NCBI GenBank assembly: GCA_037576215.1
Contig: JBANDB010000002.1
Coordinates: forward strand, 3,224,001-3,288,000
Direction of reading: 5' to 3'
Source of the DNA: Armillaria gallica
Taxonomy: Eukaryota > Basidiomycota > Agaricomycetes > Agaricales > Physalacriaceae
DNA length: 64,000 nucleotides
Within the stretch, counting starts at the first letter, position 1. The number at the start of each line of letters is the position of its first letter. The notes below the pieces were generated by a model that saw only the letters and a list, made by a program, of their open reading frames with translations, had not been told where the DNA came from and did not search any database. The position numbers and the translations under genes were made by a program. Below are positions 22,328 through 35,223 of the stretch, piece by piece.

Positions 22328-23711
22328 ATGTCGCAAGCCTTCTCTTCACCTCATTCCTTCACGAATACCTCTATCAAGCCAGTCCAGGATGCATATCCAG
22401 GCGTACTTTCTTCTTCTACACAACCCCTCCTTCCAACAGCAATGTCGTCGTCGCATGCTGGCCCATCCACTTGGCGACCTCCAGCCCACTGGAATCTGGC
22501 CCAGAACCAGGCGCTCGCTAAAAAAGCAGCACCTAGAAAAAATAGGACACAGGAGGAAACTAGGATAGCAGCAAACGTAGCAGCGAAGTAAGTTTGGCCT
22601 TGTAATGAACGTTTATATGCTTACCATTTTCTTGTGCAGAGTCGCTGCTCGTCTTGCTGCAGACCAGGCAGCGGTTATCCATCCAGATGTGGATACTCCT
22701 TTTTCCGATACTCTCGATGTTGTCAAGCGTCTCCTACCCTATCACATATACCAACAGCCGCCAGAGGACTTGCATACACTCATCCACGGAAATGTAGGCA
22801 AAGGTAAGGGTAAGGCAACCGATGATGACCTTAACCGGGAGATACACGGTTCGTGAACGCGCATATATCAAGTAACCTTGCTGTTTTACTCCTCGCAGAA
22901 ACAAAATTTGCGCTGGAGTGCTTCAAACGAAGGAAGAAGCTGCAAGAACGCTTTCGGAAAACACGTCTGAATTCTGGACGGGTAAGTAGCATCATAATAT
23001 CTGTTACTGGGTATTCATTCAATGGCTTAGCGTTCTGCGCCTGATGACCAGGCGGTCTTCCTTGCGCAAGCGGTCTTAGAAGGCGAACGCGCTGACACTG
23101 TGACGCTTAATAACGAACTTCGCACCGCTCGGTCAGAACTAGACCGACTCGAAAGAGAGAAGCGCGTTGCAACAAATGCACAACGAACGTCGTATTACAT
23201 GGCAACCCAGCCGGTAACGCCAGCTACCACCGCCAGTCGACCCTACTACCACTCCTACCCGTACGCGTATGCTCAAGCGTATGGAGCGCCTGTACAGCAA
23301 AGCTCCACATCCTCGTTTAGCGTTGCGCCTGTGACGCCAGCAGCTGCCACCCCGGCAGCCACGGCGCCATACCAAATAGGGAGTGCCATTCCTGTCCAGC
23401 TTCCCGTATCATCACTCCCAGCTCTCCATCAACTCGGTATCGTGCCGGTGGCCCCTACATCTGTGACGGATGGACAGCCAGCGCCACCTGCAGTACTTAG
23501 AGGTTCATCGGCTAATGGGACCATGTTGAGCCTGGAGATCAATGTTTCAGTCTTGCAGTCTTCTCAGATGAGTGGACTTGCGATCATATTAAATTCTTTG
23601 ATGTCAAGGAGTAGTAGTTCTGGAGGATCAAGCGCCGTGACAGCGATGCCAGTTCAGGGAACGGGTACGACTGCTGGAGGTGCTACTTTAGGCGCTACTG
23701 GGCAAAGGTAG
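22328..23711 (+). CDS. GLTSCR1-domain protein (putative SWI/SNF-associated)
   Basis: The protein starts MSQAFSSPHSF with a Ser/Pro-rich region, then a basic patch (KKAAPRKNRTQEE). The core is ARLAADQAAVIHPDVDTPFSDTLDVVKRLLPYHIYQQP, joined over an intron near 22855-22900 to a helical segment (ALECFKRRKKLQERFRK). This matches the conserved region of GLTSCR1/BICRA-type proteins, which in animals mark a non-canonical SWI/SNF complex. A coiled-coil stretch (LRTARSELDRLEREKRV) and a long Ala/Pro/Tyr/Gln-rich tail follow; the last 60 residues are Ser/Gly/Thr-rich. Introns lie at about 22588-22639, 22854-22898 and 22981-23029. The domain call is strong; the biochemical role is inference from animals. 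Confidence 0.8.
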
Positions 23712-24093
23712 TTTCGTACCCTAGAGAGTTACTGTACAGCACATAATTATATTGGTTTACTCCATGTTTCTTGTAAGCCCCCTGATCGACAGCGGCCGCC
23801 ACACCGGCATCCATTGTTTACCCCCTCTGGACACGAAGTAACGCTCCTTAACTTGGATCCGGTCTCGATAAAGACGACAAGTATCTATTAGGACTCAGAA
23901 GCTCGCATGCCACACAGAAGGACGGCCGGACGCTGTGGCCCGATCAGCGCATAAACATACCAAATCGAGGACTTGTATATGTTTTCTTTGGACACGCGAC
24001 ATATATTTTGATTCCGTGTGCCCAGAATTTCCGGATCAGGTTGTTGTGGAGAAATCGCCAAAGGAACCGTCACCTTGTGCTCGTACACTCGCA
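23712..24093. other. Intergenic, tandem genes
   Basis: This region holds the 3' end of the GLTSCR1-type gene and the promoter and leader of the CLC gene. The CLC frame is open upstream of the chosen ATG to 23935 but has no earlier in-frame ATG. Nothing else seen. Confidence 0.35.
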
Positions 24094-27000
24094 ATGCCAG
24101 TCTCGGAGGCTCGTCCGAACTCCAATGCTGGAATTAGCGCGCCATCTTCAACGACATGGCGTCGCGAGCGGCTCCTACGAATCGGAAGTACAGCTACGGT
24201 CGAAGCTCTGCCACCCCCTGGCCATGACTCTGTTCAGGGTGGTGATTCAACAGCCAACGAACCTCTTCCTGAGCAAGACACCTCTGAAAGCACTCCACTA
24301 CGCCAGCCCAGTCAAAGTCCTCGTTTTTATGGCACTTTGCCCTTTGGCAACATTAAAAAGTCTCTCTTCCACAAGGGTTCTCTCACGTTCTCGACGAGAC
24401 GCAGTCTGCCAGACCTTCCTCCCATCACCCTACCGAGTCCGGACGCTCTTGCCGATATTGCTAGTCCGGCATATTCCCCTTCTTTGCTCTATTCACGTCT
24501 GAGCGCACAACGTCCAATCTCAGCTTATGATGCCCCCCTTTTATCCAAAGATACTGGAAGCACCGACATGGATACAAAGGTCAATGGCATTCGCGTCTGG
24601 TATTCATCCTTCTCGTCCATCGACTGGCTCCACGATGCTATAAAGGATTCCGCACGTTTTTCTAGATTGAGGAGACGAAAATCCATTCGCGCGCGCATAC
24701 GTCTGGCTATAGACAAGAGTTTGGGTTGGATCATTGTAACCATTGTGGGGTTCTTCACAGCTATTGTCGCGTTTCTTGTTGTTCGAAGCGAGCAATGGCT
24801 ATTTGACTTGAAGGATGGGTATTGCAAGGACCACTGGCTGCTCGCCAAGCGTTTTTGTTGTCCTCAGCTCGACGAATCTTTGGCACCCTTCAATCCATTC
24901 TTCTCCGGAGACTCATCATTGGAAGCTTGTCCGCAGTGGACAACATGGGCGCAGGCAGCACACTTGGATGAGGACGTCAACGATGGAAAGGCAGTGGAAT
25001 ATTTCTCTTATTCCGCGGTTGCTGTAAGACTACTTATCTGATAACAATGGCCTTGCTGACTGTCCACAGCTATTACTGGCTATGGTGTCATGCTTGCTCA
25101 CGATATATTTAACAAACTCTTCCTCATTCGTCACGCGGAAAGGCGAGTAGCTGATCACCTGGATTACACACGTTTGTTGATATCGTCTAGAATCGGGAGT
25201 TCTGGCGCCGGGTTTCACTGATCATCGCCAAACCTTAAAAGATATGCTTTCCGCTCCTGGACCTAAACGCAAAGTCGCGTTCTATGTGAGTACGTACAGT
25301 TGCTATATTTATACTGAGTTCATCATTATGCCATTTATAGGCTGCCGGAAGCGGGATACCTGAAATCAAGACCATTCTTTCTGGTACGGTCGTCTCGCAA
25401 ATTGCGGAGAATTGTCTGACAATGACTGTAGGATTTGTCATACACGGGTACCTAGGCGGTCGCGTCTTGTTCACCAAGTCCGTTGGCCTCGCCCTTTCCG
25501 TGGCCTCGGGCTTGTCACTAGGAAAGGAAGGACCATTTGTTCACATTGCCAGCTGCATTGGGAACATCGTCAGCCGCTTCTATAGTAAATACGAGAACAA
25601 TGAAGGTCTGTTGCCTTCATATGTGCCCTCTCGCGTCCTTCTCATTTCATACTAGCCAAACGGCGTGAAATATTGAGCGCAGCATGTGCGGCTGGCGTAG
25701 CAGTCGCCTTCGGCGCACCTATAGGCGGCACTTTGTTCAGCTTGGAAGAGGTGTCCTACTTCTTCCCTCCCAAGGTATGCTGTTAACCTACGCTCTCGAC
25801 TACATGTTCAGAAATTTGTCTGCAGGTTATGTGGCGAAGGTACTTATATCCCGTTCTATGACTCTTTTCTGGGTGCTCATGTCTTCCAGTTTCTTCTGCG
25901 CGATGATAGCAGCAATCACTCTCAAGATGCTTGACCCATTTGGCACCGGAAAACTAGTACTCTTCCAGGTGACATACGATAGGGTGATTTCCTCGTCATA
26001 TCATGATTTCTGTCAGTTGTTGATTTTCGTACGTTCAGGACTGGCATGCATACGAGCTGTTTCCATTTGTCCTTCTGGGCGTGTTTGGGGTGCGAGCCTT
26101 GGTCTGTGCTACGTTACCCTTTGTTACTTATAGTCAAGACATAGGGTATCTATGGTGCATATTTCTCCAAGTTGAATTACCGCTGGAGTCGGCATGTACG
26201 AAACGGTACATGGCTCAAGACGCACCCTGTCGCGGAAGTATTACTGGTATACCGATAATGTTGTCACTTGCGCTCTTACTTTTCTGATTTCGCCATGGAT
26301 ACCCAGGTCACTCTCCTCACCACTGTTCTTTGTTTCGTCAATCCCTATACTCGTATGGGTGGTACAGAGCTGGTCTATAACCTGTTTTCAGAATGTCGAA
26401 CGGGCTCAGGAAATTCTCATGAGGGTCTGTGTGTGATTGACCCAGGATCCTTCGAACACATCTGGCCTGTCATCCGTGCTATTGCAGTGGCTCTAATTGT
26501 ACGGGGTGCACTCACTATCATTACCTTTGGTATCAAGGTACCGGCGGGAATCTTCATACCATCCCTTGGTGTTGGAGCCTGTGCGGGTCGAATCCTCGGC
26601 ATCTTCATGCAATGGTTGCAAATGACACACCCTGACGCCCCAATCTTCAAGCCGTGTAAAGGCGATTTGGATTGTAAGTTCTGTCATATTCCCGAGGACT
26701 TGGTGATCGTTTCTCATGCCACACAAGGTATCATTCCCGGACTTTATGCTATGGTTGGTGCGGCGGCTTCTCTGTCTGGTGTCACAGTACGGCCCTTGAC
26801 TTCTTTTTCTCTCACCTCAATGCTAAACCGTAAGCTTTTGGTAGCGAACGACTGTATCCCTAGCTGTCATCATGTTCGAGCTGACCGACACTTTAACATA
26901 TGCGGTCCCTGTCATGTTGGCTGTACTCGTAGCGAAGGGTGTTGCCGACGCCCTCGAACCCAAGGGAATCTATGACCTTGTCATTGATCTGTCTCAGCTT

Positions 27001-27773
27001 CCCTACCTTGACTCGAAAATTGAATACCTATGGGGCAAGTTGACCATCGGTGACGTAGTGAGTGATTACTTTTGCCGATGTTAATTGTGTTGTCATGCTA
27101 TTGCGATGAGTGTAGAACGACAGAGATGTCGAAGTCATCAGACTTGACCGACCAAACACCGTTGAAAGCCTTCGTAATCAACTTCAGACCCTACTGTCTT
27201 TCGGTAACGACGATGGCGGATTCCCTATTCTCCGAACAGACGGCGAGGAAGGGGGCATGAGAATGGTTGGATATATCGGCGCTAACGAGCTCGAACATGC
27301 GCTCAGTCCGTTTTTCTCGAGTATACTTTGCACCTGTAATTGACATTTGCTACAGGTATCGTGGCGGATCATGGTGGGAAAGAAGTAGATTTCCATTCTG
27401 CGTTTTCATATCACAGCCTCGCCTCTTCGTCTATCTCTTCAATGATAGAGAATGCGCAAGACTACGATACAGACCCCCTCGATTTTAGCATCTACATGGA
27501 TCAGGCAAGTTGGGATATGCTCCGTTCAGCTTCCTCACCTGATCTCGATACAGGCACCTCTTACCGTACAATCAAATTCTCCATTGGAAATGGTCCATCA
27601 ACTTTTTGTGAAACTAGGGGCTCGCTACGTCGTAGTAGTGACAGACGTTGACGGATATTGTAAGTTTTTCCGAGTTCGTATGTAAGCGGATACTGAAAAA
27701 TTCAATAGTTGAAGGTGTTATTGACAAGAAGACATGGCTTGCTTTCTTGAGTGAGCTGGAGGAGAAGTCATGA
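24094..27773 (+). CDS. CLC-family chloride channel/transporter with CBS domains
   Basis: A CLC protein of the intracellular fungal type (Gef1-like group), moving chloride across Golgi or endosomal/vacuolar membranes. A long Ser/Pro-rich cytosolic N-terminus starts at 24094. TM helix: [21 protein letters not shown]. The three chloride-pathway signatures are all there: [13 protein letters not shown] (about 25340-25390), GKEGPFVH (about 25525-25550, with the gating glutamate) and, near 26530, [30 protein letters not shown] supplies the internal glutamate found in H+/Cl- exchangers, which favours exchange over simple channel activity. Later segments include [16 protein letters not shown] and [15 protein letters not shown]. 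Two CBS-like regions follow: [18 protein letters not shown] ... [12 protein letters not shown], and [28 protein letters not shown]...GVIDKKTW. At least a dozen introns. Stop TGA 27771-27773. Confidence 0.93.
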
Positions 27774-28174
27774 CCGCTTCTGGTAGTGCTAGATCTATCT
27801 TGCACATCTTAAATCTATTTATCGGAAGCAGCAAAGTCTCAGAAGGGATGACCAGCCTTCTTTTTCCATACCTCAAGGACTTTTATGACCGTCTCGACAT
27901 AGTATACCTATATATTCTGCATATTACGAACCGAGTAATGACATTATTGACCCGCTACACTGGCCCCTCTGAATTTTGAAAGAATCTTGTCAATTGTTAT
28001 AATGAATTATTGATATCACGACCAGCGACCTGAAGAATGAAAACGCCGTTCATCGTTCATGAATCATGAAGACCTGACACGTTGGTGAGGTGTATGTTGA
28101 TTCATGTTTGGATCGGAAGCCTATCACGTCTTAGCTCTTGCCTTCAACCAACCCGACCATAACTACGAAAAACG
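27774..28174. other. Intergenic, tandem genes
   Basis: About 400 bp: 3' region of the CLC gene followed by the SmD3 promoter. The frame at 27770-27979 overlaps the CLC stop in another phase and is not credible. Nothing else seen. Confidence 0.35.
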
Positions 28175-28805
28175 ATGGCAACCTCAGGACTCGGCGTTCC
28201 AGTAAAGTTGCTTCATGAATCGCTGGGCCACATCATCACAGTAGAGCTGAAAACGGGCCAGCTATACCGCGGAAAACTGGCGGAAGGTGCGTTTCTACTT
28301 CTTCTCATCCAAAACAAGACTGACGTTTTTATCCTTGCTCTTTCTGTAGCGGAGGATAATCTGAATATATCTCTCAAGGAGATCACTGTTACTGCGCGGG
28401 ATGGACGTGTTTCCCAGCTGGACCAAGTCTATATTCGGGGGAGTATGATCCGATTCTTCATTGTTCCGGATATGCTGCAGAACGCTCCAATGTACGTCCC
28501 CCCTTCCCTTCAATCCTCTTGGTAGCCTGATGAATGTTGAAATTCGTTGCCATAGGTTCAAAAGGGTTGGTCCCAATGCTATGAGAGGAAGAGGTATCGG
28601 TACAGCGCGAGGACGTGCAACCATTATGCGGGGTACGCACTTGATTTCATCCTGTTATTGGTGTCATGCTTATTTATGCAATTCTTCACAGCAAACGGTA
28701 TGTTTGTCACAATTATTCAATGGACCTGCTTATTGACTCATCTTTTTCACAGCCCGGCGTGGTCGTGGTGTGGCGCCTACAGCATCAAGAGGTATCCGGC
28801 GATGA
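28175..28805 (+). CDS. SMD3: Small nuclear ribonucleoprotein SmD3
   Basis: SmD3 is one of the seven Sm-ring proteins of spliceosomal snRNPs. The spliced protein reads [37 protein letters not shown] (Sm1), then [41 protein letters not shown] (Sm2, with IRGS) and [12 protein letters not shown], and a Gly/Arg-rich tail ([28 protein letters not shown]). Introns: about 28288-28349, 28493-28557 and 28630-28752. The last joint, G plus CC, gives MRARRGRG. About 130 residues, normal for the family. RG dipeptides in the tail are the usual arginine-methylation targets. TGA at 28803-28805. Confidence 0.95.
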
Positions 28806-30125
28806 TGGTTTCTTCTTGTATTTCATTTACGAAAAGGCCTTGGTACTTCCGGCGCTTAACATTATGTGTTGGCATGGCGTGGTGTAGGACCCGTGGGGCA
28901 TTTAGTTTGACGCGTTCGTGTGTAAGTATGGAAGAAATATTTGACTTCCTGTTTGTTGTAGCAGCAGTATTCGTGCGGCAACGTGGGACAGCAAAGCTTA
29001 GTGGGTTGCGAGGGATCGAAGGAGCATCACCGAACTTCAACGTCATATCCCGGTTATGCTTGATAATAAAAGGTAGTTGTGCGGACAATTTCGTCGCTGT
29101 TTGCCATTCGGACACTTGTCGGTGTTTTTACTAGGTTCGCCTTTCTGTGAGGTTTCTGATAAAAGTTGAACCCTTGTACCTTACGAGCGGGCCGGAGACC
29201 TGGTAGACCACCACTTAGGTCCGGTAGGAGTTTTGGATCCATCGATGTCCTAGCACCCTAGCGACGATAAACAAGCGCTGAGTTCTACAAGAATTTCTAG
29301 GGACTTATGGGTTTGGATCGTTGCAAGAGATACGATTGATATTGGTGCGTTCCTTTGACAGCGGTTGTTTTCGACGATTCTAATGTTCGATATGCAGCAC
29401 ATGTTTTTCCCGCGAAAGATTAGGATGATCCGACCAAGCTCGACGAGACTTAGCCGTATGTGGCAAATATTCTTCTAAACAAATATTCCTACACCCTGCC
29501 TGCGAAGCGCTGCAAGCTCGGGAACGAGCAGCCGCCACCGCCGAGTTACTACCCCGCTGCCACCTGAAACTTGTGACGCTTTTAGTGCTGAACTTGTGAT
29601 TTACCATCGTTCGATGCGGCTCGATTATGTTTGATCCGTCCATCCGCACTAGATCTAGAGGGACGGTAAAATGGAAATGTAAGGAGACGGAGACTGGCAC
29701 ATTGCAAGTTGAGTTGCAGGCGACTCCTTCGCGTTTACTACTCTCACATGAATGATTCGGAGAATTGAACGCCGGGACTAGGTACCTAGAGTCCAAGAAA
29801 TGGCAGAAAAATCTAGATCAAGGGACGCCCTGAGGCGCAGTAGACCGCAGCTAGGCAAAGGCCATTGCCGACGGTTAATAAATCACAGACGGCTAAAACG
29901 AGCGAAAGCGTAAGGCTGACAACCACGACTGACGTATGGGGCCTGCTAATCCGGACATTGAAATGATCGACCCACCACGTGAGCGACGAGAACTTGTAAC
30001 TGGCCGTAGTGCCTGACCTTGTTCACCACCTTTCTGACCGCCATCCCGCCATCCCCACATTGCCCTTCTTCTCCTCCCACCTTCACCACCGACCCCCCTG
30101 CGTCCTGCTTCTACCGCACCCATTA
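28806..30125. other. 1.3-kb stretch without a firm gene
   Basis: A minus-strand frame at 29796-29380 (138 codons, no early ATG) has no recognisable content. A plus-strand pyrimidine-rich run (CTCCCACCTTCACCACC-like, about 30040-30120) just before 30126 is the leader and promoter of the next regulator. CACGTG occurs at 29977-29982. No RNA genes or repeats seen. Confidence 0.3.
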
Positions 30126-33100
30126 ATGCAAAATTCTCTTTCTTATTATCAATCAGAGAATTCTACTCATGTCATTGATTTATCCGCTCCTTCTACATCA
30201 TCTTTTGCCTTGGACTCCATAGATAATGGCCGTCCAAATCCAAAGCTTCGCCTGCCCGCGCATAAGAAACGGAAGATTGACAGGGCCTGTGATGCTTGTC
30301 GCCGTCGCAAGACAAAATGCGATGGTCCCAAAATGCCCGATAATGTCTGTACCAACTGTATACAGAGTCACAAGGCCTGCACTTATGTGTACGTCGCTAC
30401 TTGCACCCTCTAGCCGTCCTAGTTCTCACTAGCTGCTTACAGGGAAATGTCCAAGCCCAGGGGCCCACCCAAAGCGTCAGTCCACTCTCACATATTCACT
30501 TCATACTCATCCTCGTGCGCAGGTATGTAACCGGGCTTGAGGACCGTCTCGAGAAGATGGAGGATCTCTTGAAGAGGGTGCGTATATTTGTCGCGTCACA
30601 CACGCATTTTGTTCGCGCCATGACATCCCGATCAACATTTCTGACTCTCCTAACTTGTAGCTGTGGCCTGAATCCGATTTTTCAGAAGAGTTAGGACCTT
30701 CAGTTATACGTGATTCCTGGAAAAACGAGGAGTCTGCAAATTCAGCTGACAACGCCACTTCTCATTTGAAAGCCAAGTCTAGTCCTCTCAATCCCCCAGC
30801 GTCATCTTCATTCAAGAAACCTAGCGCGGCGAGCGCACTGTTCTCTCCCTCGGTCCCGCTTGGATTTTCTACTCATCTAACGCTCAGCGATCTACGTCCA
30901 CAGAAGCGCCCGCGGGTTCCGGTTCGGAAACATTCTTCTGGGACTCATGGAAGTCACTCTAAATCGGAAGCCAACGCCTCTGATCCTTCATCTGATGTCG
31001 ATGAACTGGTAGAAGGCTTCGAGGGCAAAGGACGGTTATCTCTACGCTTGTCCGATGATGTCGCGGAAGAGGACAACTCAGCTCGCTTTCATGGTCAGAG
31101 TAGTTCATTACGGATGGTAGATGCGACACGAAAGTTCAAGCATCTGCATATGCTCGAGACGTCTAGCGATTCCGGTAAGGGTACACCTAGTCCAGGTTTT
31201 CGCCCCGATTCATCAAGGAGGGTAGAATTTTGGCGTCCCCCACCTGTATGTCTAGCTGTTACTTTGATTCATTTTTACTGACTAATAGCTAGTGGGAACG
31301 TTTATACGAAGGTATCCACGCAGACTCTCCTGAGATTCTCCCAGAAATCCTCGCTCAATTCCCTCCTCCCGATCTTGCCAAGAAGCTCATTGATATTTAT
31401 TTCCGCCACATCAATGTTCAGTTCCCCCTCCTTCACCGGCCAACTTTTGATCGTCAGTGGCGCCAGAATATGCAAAATCGGAACACCTGGTTTGCATGTC
31501 TGACACTGACCATCTTTGCCGTCGCTAGTCGTTATTGTGATGATCCGCGGGTTCTGCCGAAGGGTATCGCCAAGAAGGAAAATGAGGAGGTAGATTGGAC
31601 CCAGGCGGGGTGGAGCTTTTTTGCTGCGGCGTTTGGTAAGACTAGTTTTCGTTCGTCACAATGGTGATTAATACTTGTATACAGGTGTTCATCGACATCG
31701 AAGGAGCCTTCTCTATCCGGTCACTCTTTTTGAACTGCAAACGTTTTCAGTGAGTTCTCACAGGATTCGAGTACCATCTCCCTGACACATTCGCAGCTAT
31801 TGGCTATGTTTCTCCGAGGTACCTCGTCTCACACGACTGCCTGGACTTTCATTAGTATTGGCATACGCAAAGCTCAAGATGTTGGAGCCCACCGCCGAAC
31901 AGTTTATCAACAAAAACCAACGGTACAGGAGGAACTGTGGAAGAGAGCTTTCTGGATGCTAGTAGTATTTGATCGTATCGGGAGTGCCCACATCGGGCGG
32001 CCATGCGGTGTTGGGGAAGAAGAGTAGGTACATTGCAGTTAACTCCAGTTATTGGGACTCACTCTTCTACAGCTTCGATGTAGACCTACCGGTAGAAGTG
32101 GACGATGCGTATTGGGAAACTGAAGACCCAAACATGGCCTTTCGGCAACCTCCAGATGTTCCTTGTACAGTAACTGCCTTCAACTTGTTCATCAAGCTCT
32201 CACAGATCGTGGCTTTTACCACACGGACCATCGTACGTATTTTTATCGTTCCACAGATCGTCGTCGAACGCACTTCTTACAGTACGCCACGAATCCGGCT
32301 AATGTTATTATGGGGCGTCCTATCGGAAGACCAGAGCAAATCGTTTCACAGTTGAACGCCGCCTTGACAGAATGGGTAGAATTAGTTCCTGACTATCGTA
32401 AGTGCTACGATAGATCTTTCTCTCAGTCGTGCTAACCGATGTTTTCTCAGTGAAATGGTCTTCTCAGTTGGAAAACCCCATCTACTCCAATCTTTCGGCG
32501 ACTTTATACACCACTTATTACCTCACTCAGATGCTGATTTATCGCCCCTTTATTCCGTCCCCTGCAGCGTGTGACGGTCGTCCTTCTAACTCCACTTCGT
32601 CGTTTCCATTTCCAGCTTTGGCCATCTGTACCAACGCAGCAAAGTCATGCGCTCATATCGTTGAAGAACAAATGCTGCGTGGACTTTGGAATATTCTAAA
32701 TCTGATCTCAATATCGCACATTTCGTGTGGCATATTACTGGTGGGGGTTTGGGATCTAAAAGCCAAAGAAAAGGCTCGGCTAGCCAATGGGGCCGAAGAT
32801 ATCAAGCCACCTCTGGTTCAGGCTCTAGAACCACTTATGAAGGACATAGCTATCTTTCTGAAAGCCTTGGAATGGGCGGCACCGCGTTATGAGACTGTAG
32901 AGCCTATAATGTGAGTTTGGTTGTGTTTTTACCTAGCGTTCTGACACGGATGATATTGCAGACGACAAATCAAGGAATCATTGCCTTCTTCCGACACGGA
33001 CGAGAATCAACAACGCCCTCTGGACTTCCGAGAAAGCAGGCGATTGGCACAAGACAATATCTCGCGGTACATGTCAGGTTCATCCGAGTCATCAGCAGAT

Positions 33101-33841
33101 TCACAACAGGAAGTTGCTCTTTGGTCTATGCCCACGACGCATTCACCACAACCTATCATAACGCTCCAATCGCCGTATCCTGTGGATTCAAATCCTCATC
33201 ACCCTGCGCGGACTCATTCTGCACATAGAAGCTCATCTTCTTCGTCACTGTCCGCGTTGAGGCAAAGTTTCTATCAGCTCCAAGATGCTTCTGACGAGCA
33301 ACTGTCTACTACCGAGGCTGATAGGTCTGGTTATTCGACTTATCGACCGCCTCCGTCCGGTAACGATGCGAACGACTGGCAGACCTCCAGGTCACGCGTT
33401 CCACGAATTGCTTCATACCATCGATTGCCTCACTCATCGCCTGCTCCGTACGAAAACCCGAATAAGTCGTTTGTCGATCATCAGCTTCCTCCCTCGAGTC
33501 ACAGACAAGTCGCTTATCGATCAATGGATGATTCAGGTCGTGCAATGGATGTGTACGATGACGAGAGCGGCCGATACTCTCATCCGCCGACCTCGGACAC
33601 GCGATCGATCCCTGCGCAACCCCAACCTTCCATTGATAGACGGGTATTCCGGTATGATGCTTGTTTTTCAAACTGCCGCCTATCAGAATACTGAAGGTAC
33701 ATTGCAATTAGGGCGCCCCCCGGCTGGGACAGACAAAACTGCCACTATGACGAGGAAAACAAAATCAACTATTTTGCCTGGGATAACCCACCACGGGCCT
33801 TTCATGCTTTCCCTCCGCCTTCTGCACCGCACACCTCTTAA
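30126..33841 (+). CDS. Zn2Cys6 transcription factor with fungal-specific middle domain
   Basis: A full-length nuclear regulator of about 900 residues. ATG 30126 opens MQNSLSYYQSENSTHV; the zinc cluster is CDACRRRKTKCDGPKMPDNVC then CTNCIQSHKAC in the pattern CX2CX6CX9CX2CX6C, followed over two introns by EMSKPRGPPKAY and a leucine-rich dimerisation helix (GLEDRLEKMEDLLKRLW). After a disordered Ser-rich part comes the fungal_trans domain: LAKKLIDIYFRHINVQFPLLHRPTF, YPVTLFELQTFSLLAMFL, AWTFISIGIRKAQDVGAHR and RAFWMLVVFDRIGSAHIGRPCG. The last 250 residues are polar and Ser/Pro/Gln-rich. A final intron (about 33653-33710) leads to GWDRQNCHYDEENKINYF and stop TAA at 33839-33841. The layout resembles XlnR-like and related activators of carbon metabolism; the target pathway is unknown. 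Confidence 0.9.
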
Positions 33842-34180
33842 TTTTATTCAACGGCTTGGTCAGTAATACTAGAGATCTCCCAATATGTAATTCGTCGCAA
33901 CTGCTTGTTTATCTCTTGTCTAGTATCAATAATGTATTTTGTAGTATAAATATCCAAGGACTTTGTTCATCGTAGCTTTCTTTTTACATAAATACGTTTT
34001 TAGATTCCTGTACCTTAAACAAAGCCGGCGGTGGGCGAAAAATTTCACGACTCTTGAATATCTCTTAGCCATAGTTTGGCAGTCGACCCAAAACAAAAAA
34101 GGTATCAAAATATACCACTAAGTAAGTATACATAACACATAGATCTATGATACAGGGAAGGTAGGAAGGTATATCGTGAA
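33842..34180. other. Convergent intergenic region
   Basis: AT-rich 340 bp between two gene ends (Zn2Cys6 factor and NSA2); it must hold both 3' UTRs and poly(A) sites. Short AT-rich runs (for example TAGTATAAATATCC near 33941) are seen; nothing else. Confidence 0.4.
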
Positions 34181-35223
34181 TCACACAACTGAATTACGAT
34201 AGTCAGTAGTCAAGCAGAATAAAGAGGACGAAGGACTTACGGAGGACAGCATTAATACAACCATCGTTTTCAGGGTTGTTGGTTATTTGAGCATATTTCC
34301 CGAACACGACTTTACCGCCAGTGGTGACCATTCCAAGTTCGGAAACATTCACCTCTATCACTGTGCCTTTTGTCATCACACCGAGTTGTGTATACATGGG
34401 TGACTGTGGGTTTTTCTTGACACCGAGAATCTGAAGTTGGAATGTGGCTTTTAGGTCGGCTAATGTGGTAATGAGCAAAAGTAAACGAGAGACAAATGAA
34501 TGACGCACGGTGTGTGACATTGGCTTTCTTATACCGCAAAGCCATGGGTCGGATGAACCGTTCCATCTTGACCGGTTTTCTTGTAAATCCCTCCCCTACG
34601 AACGTCGCTTTTGTGACCATTCTCTTCCATGCCTTGCTCTTGCTTTTCCCGGTTTTCATGACCTTGAACATTTCATCTTCCGCAATACCACGAACTTTGG
34701 GTAACGGAACAGAATATTTTGCCGCCTTGTCTTTCCGCTTCTGTTTGATGGCGCTGGAGAGGGCTTTTGCGTCCTTTTGTCCTTCACGGTCAAGAAGGTA
34801 GGTTGGGAGTGCACCATCTGGTACAGTTGATGAGTCGGCTTGTTTGACATTGCGCTCGTCGTGGGCTTTGAGGGTCTTCTTGAGTTGAACCTTCTCGGCG
34901 TGTCGTTTAGCATGCAGGAGCTTGGCCTTTATACCGAATGCTTTCTGTGCGTATGCTGAGGACCGATGAGCTTCACGAGCTTCTTTTTTGCGCCTTTGAG
35001 CTTGTTCAGTTATTGTTGTGTGCCTTTGATAAACGACCACTCACTTTCGCTCAAAATGATCTAATCTTCTTCCATGCCGTTTAATGTGCTCCTCGATATA
35101 TTCATTCTAGATATAGTTCAGTATCTCGTATGGGACTTGTTGGGTTTTCAGTATTACCTGAGGCTGAAATAGAAAAACGGGTCAGGAAAAATATCATACT
35201 GAACAACTGAATTTCCTTACCAT
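34181..35223 (-). CDS. NSA2: Ribosome biogenesis protein Nsa2
   Basis: Nsa2 joins pre-60S particles and is needed for 27S rRNA processing. The protein spliced from 35223 downward reads MPQ / [21 protein letters not shown] / [34 protein letters not shown]..., then [56 protein letters not shown], and, after an intron, [41 protein letters not shown]...[18 protein letters not shown] and LV-stop. Exon 1 is just the ATG (35221-35223), followed by a 57-nt intron, a 6-nt microexon CCTCAG (35158-35163, Pro-Gln), a 51-nt intron and exon 3 from 35106. This exactly gives the MPQN start of the family. The last exon is also tiny (TTGTGTGA, stop 34181-34183). Seven exons in all by my reading. Confidence 0.93.

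Noticed and set aside
29380..29796. A 138-codon minus-strand frame between SmD3 and the Zn2Cys6 gene
   Set aside because: It begins at a non-ATG codon, has no domain or splice partners, and the composition looks random.
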